This document shows, one piece after another, positions 9,029 to 17,077 of a stretch of 64,000 nucleotides of DNA; positions within the stretch are counted from its first letter, which is position 1, and each line of letters starts with the position of its first letter. The stretch lies in the NCBI GenBank assembly GCA_902784435.1, contig CACZUR010000005.1, positions 62,001 to 126,000 of the forward strand, given 5' to 3'. The stretch comes from an uncultured Bacteroidia bacterium. GTDB lineage: Bacteria > Bacteroidota > Bacteroidia > Bacteroidales > UBA932. The position numbers were made by a program, and so were the translations under genes. The notes under the pieces were generated by a model. That model saw only the letters and a program-made list of their open reading frames with translations. It searched no databases and was not told where the DNA came from.

Positions 9029-9973
9029 GTGAAGTACCTGGTAAATACCTGCACGGACGCGCAGTGGAACATGGCCTATGACCAGTTTGTGCTGGAGCAG
9101 GGGCCGTGGGAGGAGCCCGTTTTCTATCTGTGGCAGAATGCCCCGTCGGTGATTATCGGCCGGAATCAGAGCGCTTACGCGGAGGTGAACCTTCCGTATC
9201 TGGAAGAGCACGGCATTGCGCTGGCACGCCGGGTGACGGGGGGCGGGGCGGTGTACCATGACCTGGGCAATCTGAACTACAGCATAGCCGGGCCGGTGGA
9301 CCAGATGGACCAGGCACCCTTTATCCTGGAAAAGGCCTTGCAGCAGCTGGGCGTTCCGGCCCGGCGCACCGGCCGCAACGACATCCTGGTGGATGGACGG
9401 AAGTGCTCCGGCTATGCCAAGAGCCTCTGCGGGAAGCGGATGATGATTCATGGAACGCTCCTGTGGGATGTAGACCTGGAGGCGCTCACCCGGGCGCTCT
9501 CCGTCCCGGGCAGCAAGCTGGAAGCCGCCGGAGTGGCCTCCGTACGCAGCCGGGTGGCCAACCTGCGCAGTTATCTGCCTTCGCTTCCGGATATCCTGGC
9601 CTTCCAGGATGCGCTGCAGAGCCTGCTGGCGGGGGCCGATACGGCCATCTGCCTATCCCCGGACCAGCTTGCGGCCATCGACCTGCTGGCTACTGAAAAG
9701 TTCCGCAGCTGGGACTGGATCTATGGGCATTCCCCGGCCACCACGTTCCAGAGCCGTCGAAAATTTGCCTGCGGCACCGTCGAGGCCCACTACACGCTCA
9801 CTCATGGCGTGTTTTCCGCCCTCCGGTTCACCGGAGACTTCCTCGGCGGCCTTCCCGCGGAGAAACTGGCGGCCAGGCTGCTGGGCTGCCGCCCGGACGA
9901 CATTCTCCGGGAAGACATCGGCCGGTACTTCGACCAAGTGTCTCCGGAAGAATTCTTGCAGTTGTTCCGTTAG
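9029..9973 (+). CDS. lplA: lipoate-protein ligase A family
   Basis: Attaches lipoate to the E2 and GcvH proteins of 2-oxoacid dehydrogenases and the glycine cleavage system. The lipoate-binding signature ARRVTGGGAVYHDLGNLNYS starts near residue 66, and GRKCSGYAK (about 127-135) supplies the family lysine. At 314 residues it covers the LplA catalytic domain with a C-terminal accessory domain. The start is GTG. It is kept because the conserved opening VNTCTDAQWNMAYD cannot be made from the next ATG. It stands alone, convergent with mnmA. Confidence 0.92.
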   Translation: MKYLVNTCTDAQWNMAYDQFVLEQGPWEEPVFYLWQNAPSVIIGRNQSAYAEVNLPYLEEHGIALARRVTGGGAVYHDLGNLNYSIAGPVDQMDQAPFILEKALQQLGVPARRTGRNDILVDGRKCSGYAKSLCGKRMMIHGTLLWDVDLEALTRALSVPGSKLEAAGVASVRSRVANLRSYLPSLPDILAFQDALQSLLAGADTAICLSPDQLAAIDLLATEKFRSWDWIYGHSPATTFQSRRKFACGTVEAHYTLTHGVFSALRFTGDFLGGLPAEKLAARLLGCRPDDILREDIGRYFDQVSPEEFLQLFR

Positions 9974-9974
9974 C

Positions 9975-11411
9975 TTAGCGCTCGATGGGGCCGCTGCCCA
10001 GCATTTCCTGCCCGTCGTACCACACGGCGAACTGGCCGGGAGAAATGCCCCGCTGCGGCTCGTCGAAGAGGATGTACAGGCCGCTTTCCCGCCTCAGGAG
10101 GGTGGCGCTTTGCAAGGGCTGGCGGTAGCGGATGCGCACGCGGTAGCGCCGCATTTCTCCCGGCGCCATGGCCTGGTCCGGCCGAATCCAGTGAATCTCC
10201 TCCGGGGCCACCCGCAGGCAGAACCTGCTCAGTCCCTTGTGGTTATGGCCTTCGCCCACGTAGATGCGGTTGGCTTCCGTGTCGGTGGCAATCACAAAAA
10301 CAGGTTCTGCGTGTCCGCCGATGCCCAGGCCCTTCCGCTGGCCGATGGTATAGAATTGTGCGCCCTCGTGCCGGCCCACGATGCGGCCGTGGGGATTCTC
10401 CTTGTAACGGGTTTTCTTGATATGATGCTTTCCGCTGCGGTAGGTCTCTGTCTGGAAGTCGATCCGGTAGCTGACAGGCTGCGCCAGGCGGGAGAGTTCC
10501 TCTTCGGAGAGGGCGGCTACGGATTCTTCCTGGAAAGGACTGATACCCAGCGGTTTGCCGTCACTGGTCAGCACCTTTTCTTCAGGGGCATAATGGACGG
10601 TGCGCTCCAGCTTTTCCCCGGGTTTCAGGAGGCCCGAAAGCGTCTCCTGCTGCCAGGCGTACAGCGGGTCGGAGGCATAATAGGCATCGTAGACCTCCAC
10701 GATATCGCCTTCCACGGAAGCCAGTTTCTGCTTCAGGAAGGTAGGAAGGTCTACCTTGCCCACGAAACAGATGCCCTGGGAGTCCTTTTTTTCGGCCGAC
10801 GGCAAGTCTGCCTCCTTGGCGATGCGGCGCACCTCCGGCTTGGTAAGATGGCCGATGGGAAACAGCGCCCTGGCCAGCTGCTCCTGGCTTAACTGGCACA
10901 GGAAATAGGTCTGGTCCTTGTTGGGATCCGTCCCCTCCAGGATGCGGAAAGATGGCCGGTCGGAGCCGGCCATGACGCTGTCATTCCCGGCTTGACCGGG
11001 AATCTCTTCCTTTCGGCAATAATGTCCCGTGGCCACATAATCGGCCCCGTACTTGAGCGCCACTTCCAAAAAGGCGTCGAACTTGATTTCGCGGTTGCAG
11101 AGCACGTCCGGATTGGGCGTCCGTCCCTTGGCGTATTCGTCGAACATATAGTCCACCACCCGCTGCCGATAGGTTTTGGACAGGTCCACGAAATAAAAGG
11201 GGATGCCTATCTTGCGGGCCACCATTTCGGCCACGAAGCGGTCTTCCTCCCATTCGCAGTCCCCGTGGAGCGTGCTGGAGGCGTCGTTCCAGTTTTGCAT
11301 GAACATGGCAAACACGTCGTAGCCCTCCTGCTTGAGGAGGTACGCCGCCACCGACGAGTCCACCCCGCCGGACAGCCCTACGCACACCTTGATATTGCTC
11401 TTGTCCGTCAT
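9975..11411 (-). CDS. mnmA: tRNA-specific 2-thiouridylase MnmA
   Basis: Makes 2-thiouridine at wobble position 34 of Lys, Glu and Gln tRNAs. The PP-loop SGGVDSS is at residues 14-20, and the two catalytic cysteines are Cys105 (in DVLCNRE) and Cys215 (in SQGICFVGK). The 478-residue length is about 100 more than E. coli MnmA. Part of the extra length is an unusual stretch at residues 137-154, between the conserved ATGHY and DPNKDQTYFL blocks, encoded by a palindromic DNA repeat. The Met at 11411 is chosen over an upstream in-frame start because PP-loop proteins begin close to this block and a -7 box lies just upstream. Since the catalytic residues are intact, the insertion is probably tolerated in a surface loop. 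Confidence 0.94.
   Translation of the reverse strand: MTDKSNIKVCVGLSGGVDSSVAAYLLKQEGYDVFAMFMQNWNDASSTLHGDCEWEEDRFVAEMVARKIGIPFYFVDLSKTYRQRVVDYMFDEYAKGRTPNPDVLCNREIKFDAFLEVALKYGADYVATGHYCRKEEIPGQAGNDSVMAGSDRPSFRILEGTDPNKDQTYFLCQLSQEQLARALFPIGHLTKPEVRRIAKEADLPSAEKKDSQGICFVGKVDLPTFLKQKLASVEGDIVEVYDAYYASDPLYAWQQETLSGLLKPGEKLERTVHYAPEEKVLTSDGKPLGISPFQEESVAALSEEELSRLAQPVSYRIDFQTETYRSGKHHIKKTRYKENPHGRIVGRHEGAQFYTIGQRKGLGIGGHAEPVFVIATDTEANRIYVGEGHNHKGLSRFCLRVAPEEIHWIRPDQAMAPGEMRRYRVRIRYRQPLQSATLLRRESGLYILFDEPQRGISPGQFAVWYDGQEMLGSGPIER
10951..11004. repeat. two inverted copies of a 25-26 base palindromic element inside mnmA
   Basis: Copy one (10951-10976) and copy two (10980-11004) are each near-palindromes with a CCGG core and are oriented head to head, so the whole 54 bases can fold on itself. 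They are read in frame as IPGQAGNDSVMAGSDRPS within MnmA. The same element, with identical core CCGGCTCCGACCGG, occurs in a glycosyltransferase gene at 45869-45894. This suggests a dispersed, protein-inserting repeat. Confidence 0.8.
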
Positions 11412-11418
11412 CACCCTG

Positions 11419-11426
11419 CAAAGATA
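11419..11426 (-). promoter_or_regulatory. -7 box for mnmA
   Basis: TATCTTTG on the minus strand, seven bases before the mnmA ATG. The transcript would begin at or a few bases before the start codon, so this mRNA may also be nearly leaderless. No -33 element is evident. Confidence 0.5.
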
Positions 11427-11467
11427 CATATTTTCCCCGACATCTGCCTTCCCCCCAACACCCCTTG

Positions 11468-11618
11468 GCACCCTGTAACGCACTTTTGGGCGTTTTCCGC
11501 GTTACACGTTGCATCGGCATGCACCCTGTAACGCACTTTTGGGCGTTTTTCGCGTAATACGTTGCACGGGGTGCACCCTGTAACGCACTTTTGGGCGTTT
11601 TCCGCGTTATACGTTGCA
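11468..11618. repeat. array of three 46-base tandem repeats with hairpin potential
   Basis: Units at 11468-11513, 11521-11566 and 11573-11618 are almost identical over 46 bases and are separated by 6-7 unrelated bases (period 52-53). Each holds the arms TGTAACGC and GCGTTACA (perfect in unit one, decayed in units two and three) around a shared TTTTGGGCGTTTT core, so each could form a hairpin. The array fills most of the 284-base gap between divergent mnmA and uup, and no gene was found in that gap. The spacers are too short for a CRISPR array. The function is unknown. Confidence 0.85.
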
Positions 11619-11668
11619 CGGGCAAGACGAGGGGGCGGGGCAAGGATGGAAATCCGGCAAGTTTTTCC

Positions 11669-11676
11669 TAACTTTG
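11669..11676 (+). promoter_or_regulatory. -7 box for the ABC-F gene
   Basis: TAACTTTG, 19 bases before the ATG at 11696, placing the transcription start only about 10-14 bases upstream of the gene. The tandem hairpin array lies immediately upstream of the promoter, outside the transcript. Confidence 0.5.
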
Positions 11677-11695
11677 TGCCTTCAAGTGCGAGTAT

Positions 11696-13468
11696 ATGCC
11701 CAGTTACCTGCAAATAGAGAACATTTCCAAGAGCTACGGCCCCAAGGTGCTGTTTCAGCACATAGACTTCAACATCAACGAAGGGGACAAAGTGGCCCTC
11801 ATTGCCCCCAACGGAACGGGAAAAACCTCGCTGCTGCGCATCCTGGCAGGGAAAGACTCCTCGGACAGCGGCGGCAAGGTACTGTTCCTGAAGGATATCC
11901 GCATCGCCTTCCTGGAGCAGGAATATGCCTTCGACCCGGAAAAAACCATTTTCCGGCAAATCATGGACAGCTCGTCGGAGTGGACCGCCCACCTGGATAC
12001 GGACCACCTGTGGCAATACGAACTGCGTGTGCATCAGCTGCTTACGCAGTTTAACCTGACCAATCCGGACAAGCCCATGAAAGACCTTTCCGGCGGGGAA
12101 GTGAAACGGGTGGCCCTGACGCAGATGCTGGCTTCGGAGGCCGATTTCTACATCATGGACGAACCCACCAACCACCTGGACACGGACGCCATCGAATTCC
12201 TGGAAAACCGTCTCCGGCACAGTCGCTGCACCCTTTTCATGGTTACACACGACCGCTATTTCCTGGACCGCGTGTGCAATACCGTCATGGAAATGGACCG
12301 TGGCAGCATTTACATTTACCGGGGCGACTACATGCATTTCCTGGAAAAGCGGCAGGAACGGATAGACAACTTCAACGCGGAAACCGAGCGGGTGCGAAAC
12401 CTCTACCGCCGGGAGCTGGAGTGGATGCATGCCAGTCCCTGCGCGCGTACCGGCAAGGCCAAATACCGCAAGCAGGCCTTCTGGGAAATCAAGGAACGGG
12501 CCGACGACAGCTACATCCAGAAGAAGGTGGACTTGTCGGAAACCCAGGCCCGGAGCGTGTATCTGGGCAACAAGGTGATCAACTGCCGGGACGTAAGTTT
12601 CTGGTGGGAGCAGAAGTGCTACCTCCGTCATTTCACCTACAATTTCCAGCGCTACGAGAAAATTGGCATCGTGGGCCCCAACGCCGCCGGAAAAACCACC
12701 TTCCTGAACCTGATTACCGGTGGCTGGAAGCCGGAATGGGGCGGTACCCTGGAAGGGGTCATCGACCGGGGAGAGTCCCTGAAAGTGGGCTATTATCACC
12801 AGGCCGGCATGCAGTTCAAACCCGGCCAGACGGTACTGGAGACGGTGGGAGACCTGCACCTGCTGAACCGTTTCCTGTTCCCGCACGACATGCTTCAGAA
12901 CCCCGTGGAACGCCTTTCCGGCGGAGAGAGGAGGCGCCTGTACCTGCTCACGGTGCTCATGCAGCAGCCCAATTTCCTGGTGTTGGACGAACCCACCAAC
13001 GACCTGGACATCGTCACCCTGGAAATCCTGGAGGAATACCTGCAGGAGTACAAGGGCTCCCTGGTCATCGTGAGCCACGACCGCCATTTCCTGGACCGCT
13101 TGGCAGACCACCTCTTCGTCTTCTGCGGCGATGGCGTCGTGAAAGACTTCGTGGGCAACTACACCGAATACCGGACTTTCATCAAAGACTACGAAGCCGC
13201 CCGGAAGGCCGATGAAAAACCGGTCCAGACCCAGGCCAAGGTGAAGACGGCATCGGCCAGGAAGCTCAGCTGGAAAGAACAGCAGGAACTCAAGGCGCTG
13301 GAAGAGAAACTACCGCAGCTGGAGGCCGAAAAGGCTGCGCTGGAAGAGAAACTCTCCGGCGGCACCCTGGACCCTGCCCAGCTACAGGAAGCCTCCACCC
13401 GCTACTGCTCGCTGCAGGAAGAACTGGACGCCGCCGAGCTCCGCTGGCTGGAACTCATGGATTTGTAA
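11696..13468 (+). CDS. uup: ABC-F family ATPase, Uup type
   Basis: A soluble protein with two ABC domains and no membrane segment, the mark of ABC-F ribosome-associated ATPases. It carries two Walker A motifs (PNGTGKT and PNAAGKT), two LSGGE signatures (DLSGGEVKR and RLSGGERRR) and two DEPTN Walker B motifs. The linker has ELEWMHASPCARTGKAK, which matches the Uup subgroup, and the C-terminus is a charged coiled coil (about 520-590) like Uup's DNA- and RNA-binding tail. Uup-type proteins affect ribosome function and precise excision of transposons. There is no sign that it is a drug-resistance factor. Confidence 0.92.
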   Translation: MPSYLQIENISKSYGPKVLFQHIDFNINEGDKVALIAPNGTGKTSLLRILAGKDSSDSGGKVLFLKDIRIAFLEQEYAFDPEKTIFRQIMDSSSEWTAHLDTDHLWQYELRVHQLLTQFNLTNPDKPMKDLSGGEVKRVALTQMLASEADFYIMDEPTNHLDTDAIEFLENRLRHSRCTLFMVTHDRYFLDRVCNTVMEMDRGSIYIYRGDYMHFLEKRQERIDNFNAETERVRNLYRRELEWMHASPCARTGKAKYRKQAFWEIKERADDSYIQKKVDLSETQARSVYLGNKVINCRDVSFWWEQKCYLRHFTYNFQRYEKIGIVGPNAAGKTTFLNLITGGWKPEWGGTLEGVIDRGESLKVGYYHQAGMQFKPGQTVLETVGDLHLLNRFLFPHDMLQNPVERLSGGERRRLYLLTVLMQQPNFLVLDEPTNDLDIVTLEILEEYLQEYKGSLVIVSHDRHFLDRLADHLFVFCGDGVVKDFVGNYTEYRTFIKDYEAARKADEKPVQTQAKVKTASARKLSWKEQQELKALEEKLPQLEAEKAALEEKLSGGTLDPAQLQEASTRYCSLQEELDAAELRWLELMDL

Positions 13469-13528
13469 CAATTATTAGGCGGATTCGTTAAAAATCATTA
13501 TCTTTACGGAGTAAAAAGTTTGATTTTT

Positions 13529-14443
13529 ATGAATTTGCATGTTCAATCGGAAACAGGCCGTCTAAGAGCGGTGGTATTGGGACTTCCCACTTCGCCCGGC
13601 GCAACGCCTACCCTGGAACAAACCTACGACAGCAAGTCCTACGAGTCTGTCCTGCACGGGGTCTATCCTCTGGAAGAAGACATGGTGCGGGAGATGGACG
13701 CTTTCCTCGCCGTGCTCAAGAAATACGACGTAGACGTGTATCGTCCGGCCCCGGTGAAAGACTGCAACCAGGTGTTCTCCCGGGACGTGGGTTTCGTGAT
13801 CGACGACAAAATCATCGTCTCCAACATCATCCCGGACCGCCAGGAAGAGATTGACGCTTACGAAGATATCTATCGGCAAATCCACTACAAGCAAATCTAC
13901 AACCTGCCGGAGGCCGTGCACGTGGAAGGCGGGGACGTGGTCCTGTACAAGGATTACATCTTCCTGGGCCAGTACGACTTCCCGGATTACCGGCAGGTAA
14001 AGACCGCCCGCACCAACCGGCTGGCGCTGGATTACCTCCGGATGATTTTCCCCAATAAGACCATCGTCCCGCTGAACCTCCTCAAGAGCGACACGGACCC
14101 TTACCAGGGCATCCTGCACCTGGACTGCACCTTCATGCCGGTGGGCCGGGACAAGGCCATCATCTACAAGCGCGGCTTCATGAATCCCCGGGACGCAGAC
14201 CACCTGATCGAAATCTTCGGCAAGGAAAACGTCTTTGAGATAACTTCTGAAGAGATGTATTACATGAACACCAACGTGTTCTCCATCTCGGAGAACGTGG
14301 TGGTCACCGAAGAGCACTTCAACCGCCTGAACAAGCACCTCAGGGAAAAATGGGGCATGACGGTGGAAACCGTTCCTTACCGGGAAATATCCAAGATGGG
14401 CGGCCTGCTGCGCTGCTCCACCCTCCCTTTAAGAAGAGACTGA
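13529..14443 (+). CDS. arginine deiminase-type amidinotransferase-fold hydrolase
   Basis: 304 residues of the arginine deiminase / dimethylargininase (pentein) fold. The nucleophile is the Cys in GGLLRCSTLPL at the C-terminus, and VHVEGGDVV (about 128) and HLDCTF (about 194) give the expected acidic and His residues. Arginine deiminases are usually about 400 residues, so this shorter form is closer to DDAH-like members. However, the next two genes are carbamate kinase and ornithine carbamoyltransferase, so arginine to citrulline is the likely reaction. The ATG at 13529 is used rather than an in-frame TTG nine bases earlier. Confidence 0.83.
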   Translation: MNLHVQSETGRLRAVVLGLPTSPGATPTLEQTYDSKSYESVLHGVYPLEEDMVREMDAFLAVLKKYDVDVYRPAPVKDCNQVFSRDVGFVIDDKIIVSNIIPDRQEEIDAYEDIYRQIHYKQIYNLPEAVHVEGGDVVLYKDYIFLGQYDFPDYRQVKTARTNRLALDYLRMIFPNKTIVPLNLLKSDTDPYQGILHLDCTFMPVGRDKAIIYKRGFMNPRDADHLIEIFGKENVFEITSEEMYYMNTNVFSISENVVVTEEHFNRLNKHLREKWGMTVETVPYREISKMGGLLRCSTLPLRRD

Positions 14444-14447
14444 ATCT

Positions 14448-15371
14448 ATGGAAAACAAATTGGCTGTTGTCGCCTTCGGCGGCAATGCGCTGCTCCGCAG
14501 TGGCCAGAAAGGCACTTTCCAGGAGCAGCTGGAAAACGTGGAGCGCACCTGCGAAAACCTGGTGCCGCTCCTGGAACAGGGCTACAGTCTGATCATCGGC
14601 CACGGCAATGGCCCGCAGGTGGGAAACGGCCTCCTGCGGCATTCTGCCGGCGAAAAGGCTTTCGGCCTTCCCGCCATGCCCATGGATTTCTGCGGCGCGG
14701 AAACCCAGGGCTCCATCGCCTACCTCATCGAAACTGGCCTGGACCGCGTATTGGCCCGGCACGGCCTGGACCGCAAGGTGGTTTCGCTGGTTACCCGCGT
14801 GGAAGTGAAGGCCGACGACCCCATGTTCCGGAATCCGACCAAGCCCGTGGGTCCTTACTATCCGGACGCGCCCTCCGACGGCGCCGTGTACCGGGAAGAC
14901 CCGAAGGGCCGCGGCTGGCGGAAGGTGGTTCCTTCGCCCGTCCCCGCCCGCATCCTGAACGCAGACTTGGCCGGCCGGCTGGCCCGGGAGGGCTACATCG
15001 TGGTCACCGTGGGCGGCGGCGGCATTCCCGTCGTTAGCGAAAACGGGGCCCTCAAGGGCGTGGAGGCCGTCATCGACAAAGACCTGGCATCGGCCCTGTG
15101 TGCCGTGAACACCGGGGCGCAGGAACTGTACATCCTCACGGACGTCCCCAAGGTATACATCAACTTCCGCAAGGCCGATGAAAAAGCCCTGGATGTGCTC
15201 ACCCTGGCCCAGGCCCGGCAGTACCTCTCGGAAGGCCAGTTCGCAGAAGGCTCCATGGCCCCGAAGGTGAGGGCCGGCATCTTCTTCATCGAAAACGGCG
15301 GCAAGAGCTGCATCATCACCGAAGCGGGAGAGTTGGGAAACCCCGCCTCGGGAACCCGTATCGTCAAATAA
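14448..15371 (+). CDS. arcC: carbamate kinase
   Basis: Transfers phosphate from carbamoyl phosphate to ADP, the ATP-yielding last step of the arginine deiminase pathway. The opening [14 protein letters not shown] and the block [10 protein letters not shown] are diagnostic of the family, and the length (307 residues) matches. It starts four bases after the deiminase gene and 16 bases before the carbamoyltransferase, consistent with one operon giving ATP, ammonia and ornithine from arginine. Confidence 0.95.
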   Translation: MENKLAVVAFGGNALLRSGQKGTFQEQLENVERTCENLVPLLEQGYSLIIGHGNGPQVGNGLLRHSAGEKAFGLPAMPMDFCGAETQGSIAYLIETGLDRVLARHGLDRKVVSLVTRVEVKADDPMFRNPTKPVGPYYPDAPSDGAVYREDPKGRGWRKVVPSPVPARILNADLAGRLAREGYIVVTVGGGGIPVVSENGALKGVEAVIDKDLASALCAVNTGAQELYILTDVPKVYINFRKADEKALDVLTLAQARQYLSEGQFAEGSMAPKVRAGIFFIENGGKSCIITEAGELGNPASGTRIVK

Positions 15372-15387
15372 AACCAAATTGATCACT

Positions 15388-16389
15388 ATGGCATACAATC
15401 TCAGAAACAGGAACTTTTTGAAACTCCTGGACTTTACGCCCAAGGAAATCCAGTATCTGTTGGACCTGGCCGCCGAGCTCAAGCGCGCCAAATACAGCGG
15501 CACCGAGCAGCCGCGCCTGAAGGGCAAGAACATTGCTCTCATCTTTGAAAAGACCTCTACCCGCACCCGCTGCGCCTTCGAGGTGGCCGCCTACGACCAG
15601 GGCGCCCATGTGACGTACCTGGGCCCTACCGGTTCACAGATCGGCATCAAGGAAACCATGAAAGACACCGCCCGTGTGCTGGGCCGCATGTACGACGGAA
15701 TCGAGTACCGCGGCTTCGCCCAGGCCACCGTGGAGGAACTGGCCGCCTATGCCGGTGTGCCCGTGTGGAACGGCCTCACCAATGAGTTCCATCCCACCCA
15801 GATCCTGGCCGACTTCCTGACCATGCGCGAGCATGTGGACAAGCCCCTGAACCAGGTCAGTTACGCTTATCTGGGCGATGCCCGCTTCAACATGGGCAAC
15901 TCCCTGCTGGTGGGTGGCGCCAAGATGGGCATGGACGTGCGCATCGTGGCACCCAAGGCCCTGCAGCCTGCCCGGGAACTGGTGGACCAGTGCCTGGAAA
16001 TTGCCCGGGAAACCGGCGCCCGCATCACCATCACGGACGACCCTCAGGCCGGCGTGAAAGGCTGCGACTTCCTGTACACGGACGTGTGGGTGTCCATGGG
16101 AGAACCCGACGCCGTATGGAAAGAGCGCATCGGCCTGCTGAAACCCTTCCAGGTGAATGCCGCCCTGATGGCTGCTACCGGCAATCCCCAGTGCAAGTTC
16201 ATGCACTGCCTGCCGGCCTATCACAACCGGGATACCAAAGTAGGGGAGGATGTGTATCAGAAATTCGGCCTGGACGGTGTAGAGGTGACGGAAGAAGTGT
16301 TCGAAGGCCCTAACAGCATCGTCTTCGACGAGGCCGAAAACCGCCTGCACACCATCAAGGCCGTTATGGTGGCTACGCTGGGAAGTTAG
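15388..16389 (+). CDS. ornithine carbamoyltransferase
   Basis: Carbamoyl-phosphate-binding motif STRTR at residues 57-61 and the HCLP motif at 273-276 are intact. The length of 333 residues matches E. coli ArgF. In the arginine deiminase operon it should run in the catabolic direction (citrulline plus phosphate to ornithine plus carbamoyl phosphate). An anabolic role cannot be excluded from sequence. Bacteroides use N-succinylornithine instead of ornithine, and whether this enzyme takes ornithine or the succinylated form is not settled here. The ATG at 15388 is preferred over a TTG nine bases earlier. Confidence 0.93.
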   Translation: MAYNLRNRNFLKLLDFTPKEIQYLLDLAAELKRAKYSGTEQPRLKGKNIALIFEKTSTRTRCAFEVAAYDQGAHVTYLGPTGSQIGIKETMKDTARVLGRMYDGIEYRGFAQATVEELAAYAGVPVWNGLTNEFHPTQILADFLTMREHVDKPLNQVSYAYLGDARFNMGNSLLVGGAKMGMDVRIVAPKALQPARELVDQCLEIARETGARITITDDPQAGVKGCDFLYTDVWVSMGEPDAVWKERIGLLKPFQVNAALMAATGNPQCKFMHCLPAYHNRDTKVGEDVYQKFGLDGVEVTEEVFEGPNSIVFDEAENRLHTIKAVMVATLGS

Positions 16390-16445
16390 GTTTTTTGGAT
16401 TTTTTTCCTTATCTTGCCATTCCTAACTTGTTACGGGCTAAGCAA

Positions 16446-16928
16446 ATGAGTACAAAAAAACTAGTAATCAATTACGAGGAATTCGCTTCCCCCTCGGAAA
16501 TGCTCCCGGAAGATCAGGAGTTGGTCCGTCTGGCCGTAGAGTCCCAGAAAGGTTCCTATTCCCCTTATTCCCATTTCCAGGTGGGTGCTGCCCTTAAGCT
16601 GGCCAACGGGCTCATTGTCAAGGGCGCCAATCAGGAAAATGCCGCTTACCCCTCGGGCCTTTGCGCAGAGCGCACCGCCATGTTCTGGGCCGGTGCCAAT
16701 TATCCGGACGTGGCCATGGAAACCCTGGCCATCGCCGGCAGCGACCATGGTGTGCTGTGCGAGAGTCCGGCCAGTCCCTGCGGCGCCTGCCGCCAGGTGA
16801 TGGCAGAGTACCAGAAAAAGCACAAAAAGCCCCTGAAGGTGATTCTGGTAGGCAGCAAACGCATCCGCAAATTTGCCTGTGTAGACGACCTGCTGCCCTT
16901 CATCTTCGACAGTTTAAGTATGGAATAA
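16446..16928 (+). CDS. cdd: cytidine deaminase
   Basis: Converts cytidine and deoxycytidine to uridine forms in pyrimidine salvage. Zinc ligands and the proton shuttle are visible as Cys73-Ala-Glu75 (CAERTA) and Cys112/Cys115 (PCGACRQ). At 160 residues it is the short, tetrameric type with an N-terminal extension of about 25 residues. The ATG at 16446 (MSTKKL) is chosen over an earlier in-frame start at 16395 because the intervening codons are AT-rich and look like a promoter region. Confidence 0.93.
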   Translation: MSTKKLVINYEEFASPSEMLPEDQELVRLAVESQKGSYSPYSHFQVGAALKLANGLIVKGANQENAAYPSGLCAERTAMFWAGANYPDVAMETLAIAGSDHGVLCESPASPCGACRQVMAEYQKKHKKPLKVILVGSKRIRKFACVDDLLPFIFDSLSME

Positions 16929-16951
16929 TAGGAAAGAAGTAAAATTTTTTC

Positions 16952-16959
16952 TACCTTTG
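16952..16959 (+). promoter_or_regulatory. -7 box for the SRP RNA gene
   Basis: TACCTTTG matches the -7 consensus. It ends five bases before the first base of the SRP RNA helix, so it sets the RNA 5' end near 16964-16966. Confidence 0.65.
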
Positions 16960-16963
16960 CAAC

Positions 16964-17060
16964 GGGAAAGTCTTACACGACCAGCTCCCTCTCAACTCCC
17001 CCAGGACAGGAATGTAGCAAGGGTAGGAGGTTGTAGCGGTGCGATGTAATCAGCTTTCCC
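16964..17060 (+). ncRNA. ffs: signal recognition particle RNA (4.5S, small bacterial type)
   Basis: The ends pair (GGGAAAG with CTTTCCC). The conserved domain IV is visible as CAGGACA, the GGAA tetraloop, then TGTAGCAAGG, carrying the asymmetric loop that binds Ffh. The transcript of about 97 bases ends in a run of seven T, which acts as its terminator. It targets nascent inner-membrane proteins with Ffh. The protein gene that follows starts after the T run, so the apparent longer reading frame beginning inside this RNA is not real. Confidence 0.88.
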
Positions 17061-17077
17061 TTTTTTTGTTGTTAACC

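Noticed and set aside
11468..11618. Could the three tandem repeats be a CRISPR array?
   Set aside because: Spacers are only 6-7 bases and the repeats are longer than any spacer. There are no cas genes in the window.
17039..17077. Earlier start for the FucI-like gene inside the SRP RNA
   Set aside because: The start would lie within a structured RNA and upstream of its terminator. The Met at 17078 follows the T run.
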